Source: Thermoleophilia bacterium
Lineage (GTDB): Bacteria; Actinomycetota; Thermoleophilia; Miltoncostaeales; Miltoncostaeaceae
DNA length: 5,181 nucleotides
Assembly (NCBI GenBank): GCA_017882555.1
Contig: JADGPH010000136.1
Span: 1-5,181 of the forward strand
Direction: 5' to 3'
Part shown: positions 5,067 through 5,181 of the stretch, in pieces
Layout: every line of letters begins with the position of its first letter
Numbering within the stretch: position 1 is the stretch's first letter
Position numbers and translations under genes: made by a program
Notes under the pieces: model-generated
The model's input: the letters and a program-made list of their open reading frames with translations, nothing else
The model's database searches: none
What the model was told of the DNA's origin: nothing

Positions 5067-5181
5067 ATGCCCGGACATGCCGCACATGCGTTTGTCGACC
5101 GTCGCGCCGCGGGACGCGAACTCGCGACGCACCTGGGGGCACTCGCCTCGGAACACCCGGTGGTCCTCGGACTCGCGCGCG
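5067..5181 (+). CDS. Phosphoribosyltransferase-like protein, N-terminus only
   Basis: The first 38 codons of a gene that runs off the right edge. ATG 5067 is preceded by GAGGA with a 4-nt gap. The start reads FVDRRAAGRELATHLGAL and then HPVVLGLAR, which fits the pattern F-x-D-R-x-x-A-G-x-x-L-A followed by VVLALPRGG seen at the N-terminus of the stand-alone phosphoribosyltransferase-like proteins common in actinobacteria. The PRPP-binding loop expected later lies outside the window, so activity and substrate cannot be judged. It has the same direction as the ParA unit, 122 bp downstream. Confidence 0.75.
   Translation, partial: MPGHAAHAFVDRRAAGRELATHLGALASEHPVVLGLAR

Noticed and set aside
4299..5156. 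285-codon open frame antisense to the ParA unit and the phosphoribosyltransferase start
   Set aside because: It runs opposite three better-supported genes and has a low-complexity translation with no recognisable motif.
1..5181. CRISPR array, insertion sequence or standard parS site
   Set aside because: I saw no regularly spaced repeats, no transposase-like protein and no match to the common parS consensus on either strand.

Overview
This is a high-GC window, and most codons in its genes end in G or C. The genes use GTG as well as ATG starts, two of them overlap a neighbour's end by a few bases, and one carries a TANNNT-type -10 placed for leaderless translation. Together with an ECF sigma factor of SigL-like type and a lipoprotein with a PF03640-like domain, this points to an actinomycete (Actinomycetota). 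The genus cannot be told.

Layout: (1) Positions 1-546 hold no convincing gene. They contain a strong small hairpin, a segment resembling the 3' half of a tRNA, and a short reading frame that may be a decayed anti-sigma gene. (2) Positions 547-2811, minus strand, form a two-gene operon: a secreted lipoprotein gene (532 aa, beta-propeller-like body plus a PF03640-like domain), then 15 bp later an ECF sigma factor gene. A candidate ECF promoter, TGAACC-N16-CGTGCT, lies at 2890-2863, just ahead of the lipoprotein gene, so the sigma factor may drive its own operon. (3) Positions 2891-3748 are about 860 bp without a believable gene, with several short inverted repeats. (4) Positions 3749-4944, plus strand, form a second two-gene unit: a ParA-family ATPase that looks leaderless, overlapped by 8 bp by a 136-aa protein of unknown family. 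A perfect 26-bp palindrome lies inside the ParA gene. (5) From 5067 to the right edge is the start of a phosphoribosyltransferase-like gene, cut by the window end.

The two operons point away from each other across the central gap. The left unit reads as an envelope-response module: a surface lipoprotein with its sigma factor. Its anti-sigma partner is missing or reduced to a remnant, and the sigma factor has lost several usually conserved residues, including K and R of the KSR motif in the DNA-recognition helix, so it may be decaying or altered in specificity. The right unit looks like a partition or positioning pair in which a small, unrecognised protein takes the place of ParB. The perfect palindrome in the ATPase gene is the most striking sequence signal in the window and is a candidate protein-binding site for that pair.
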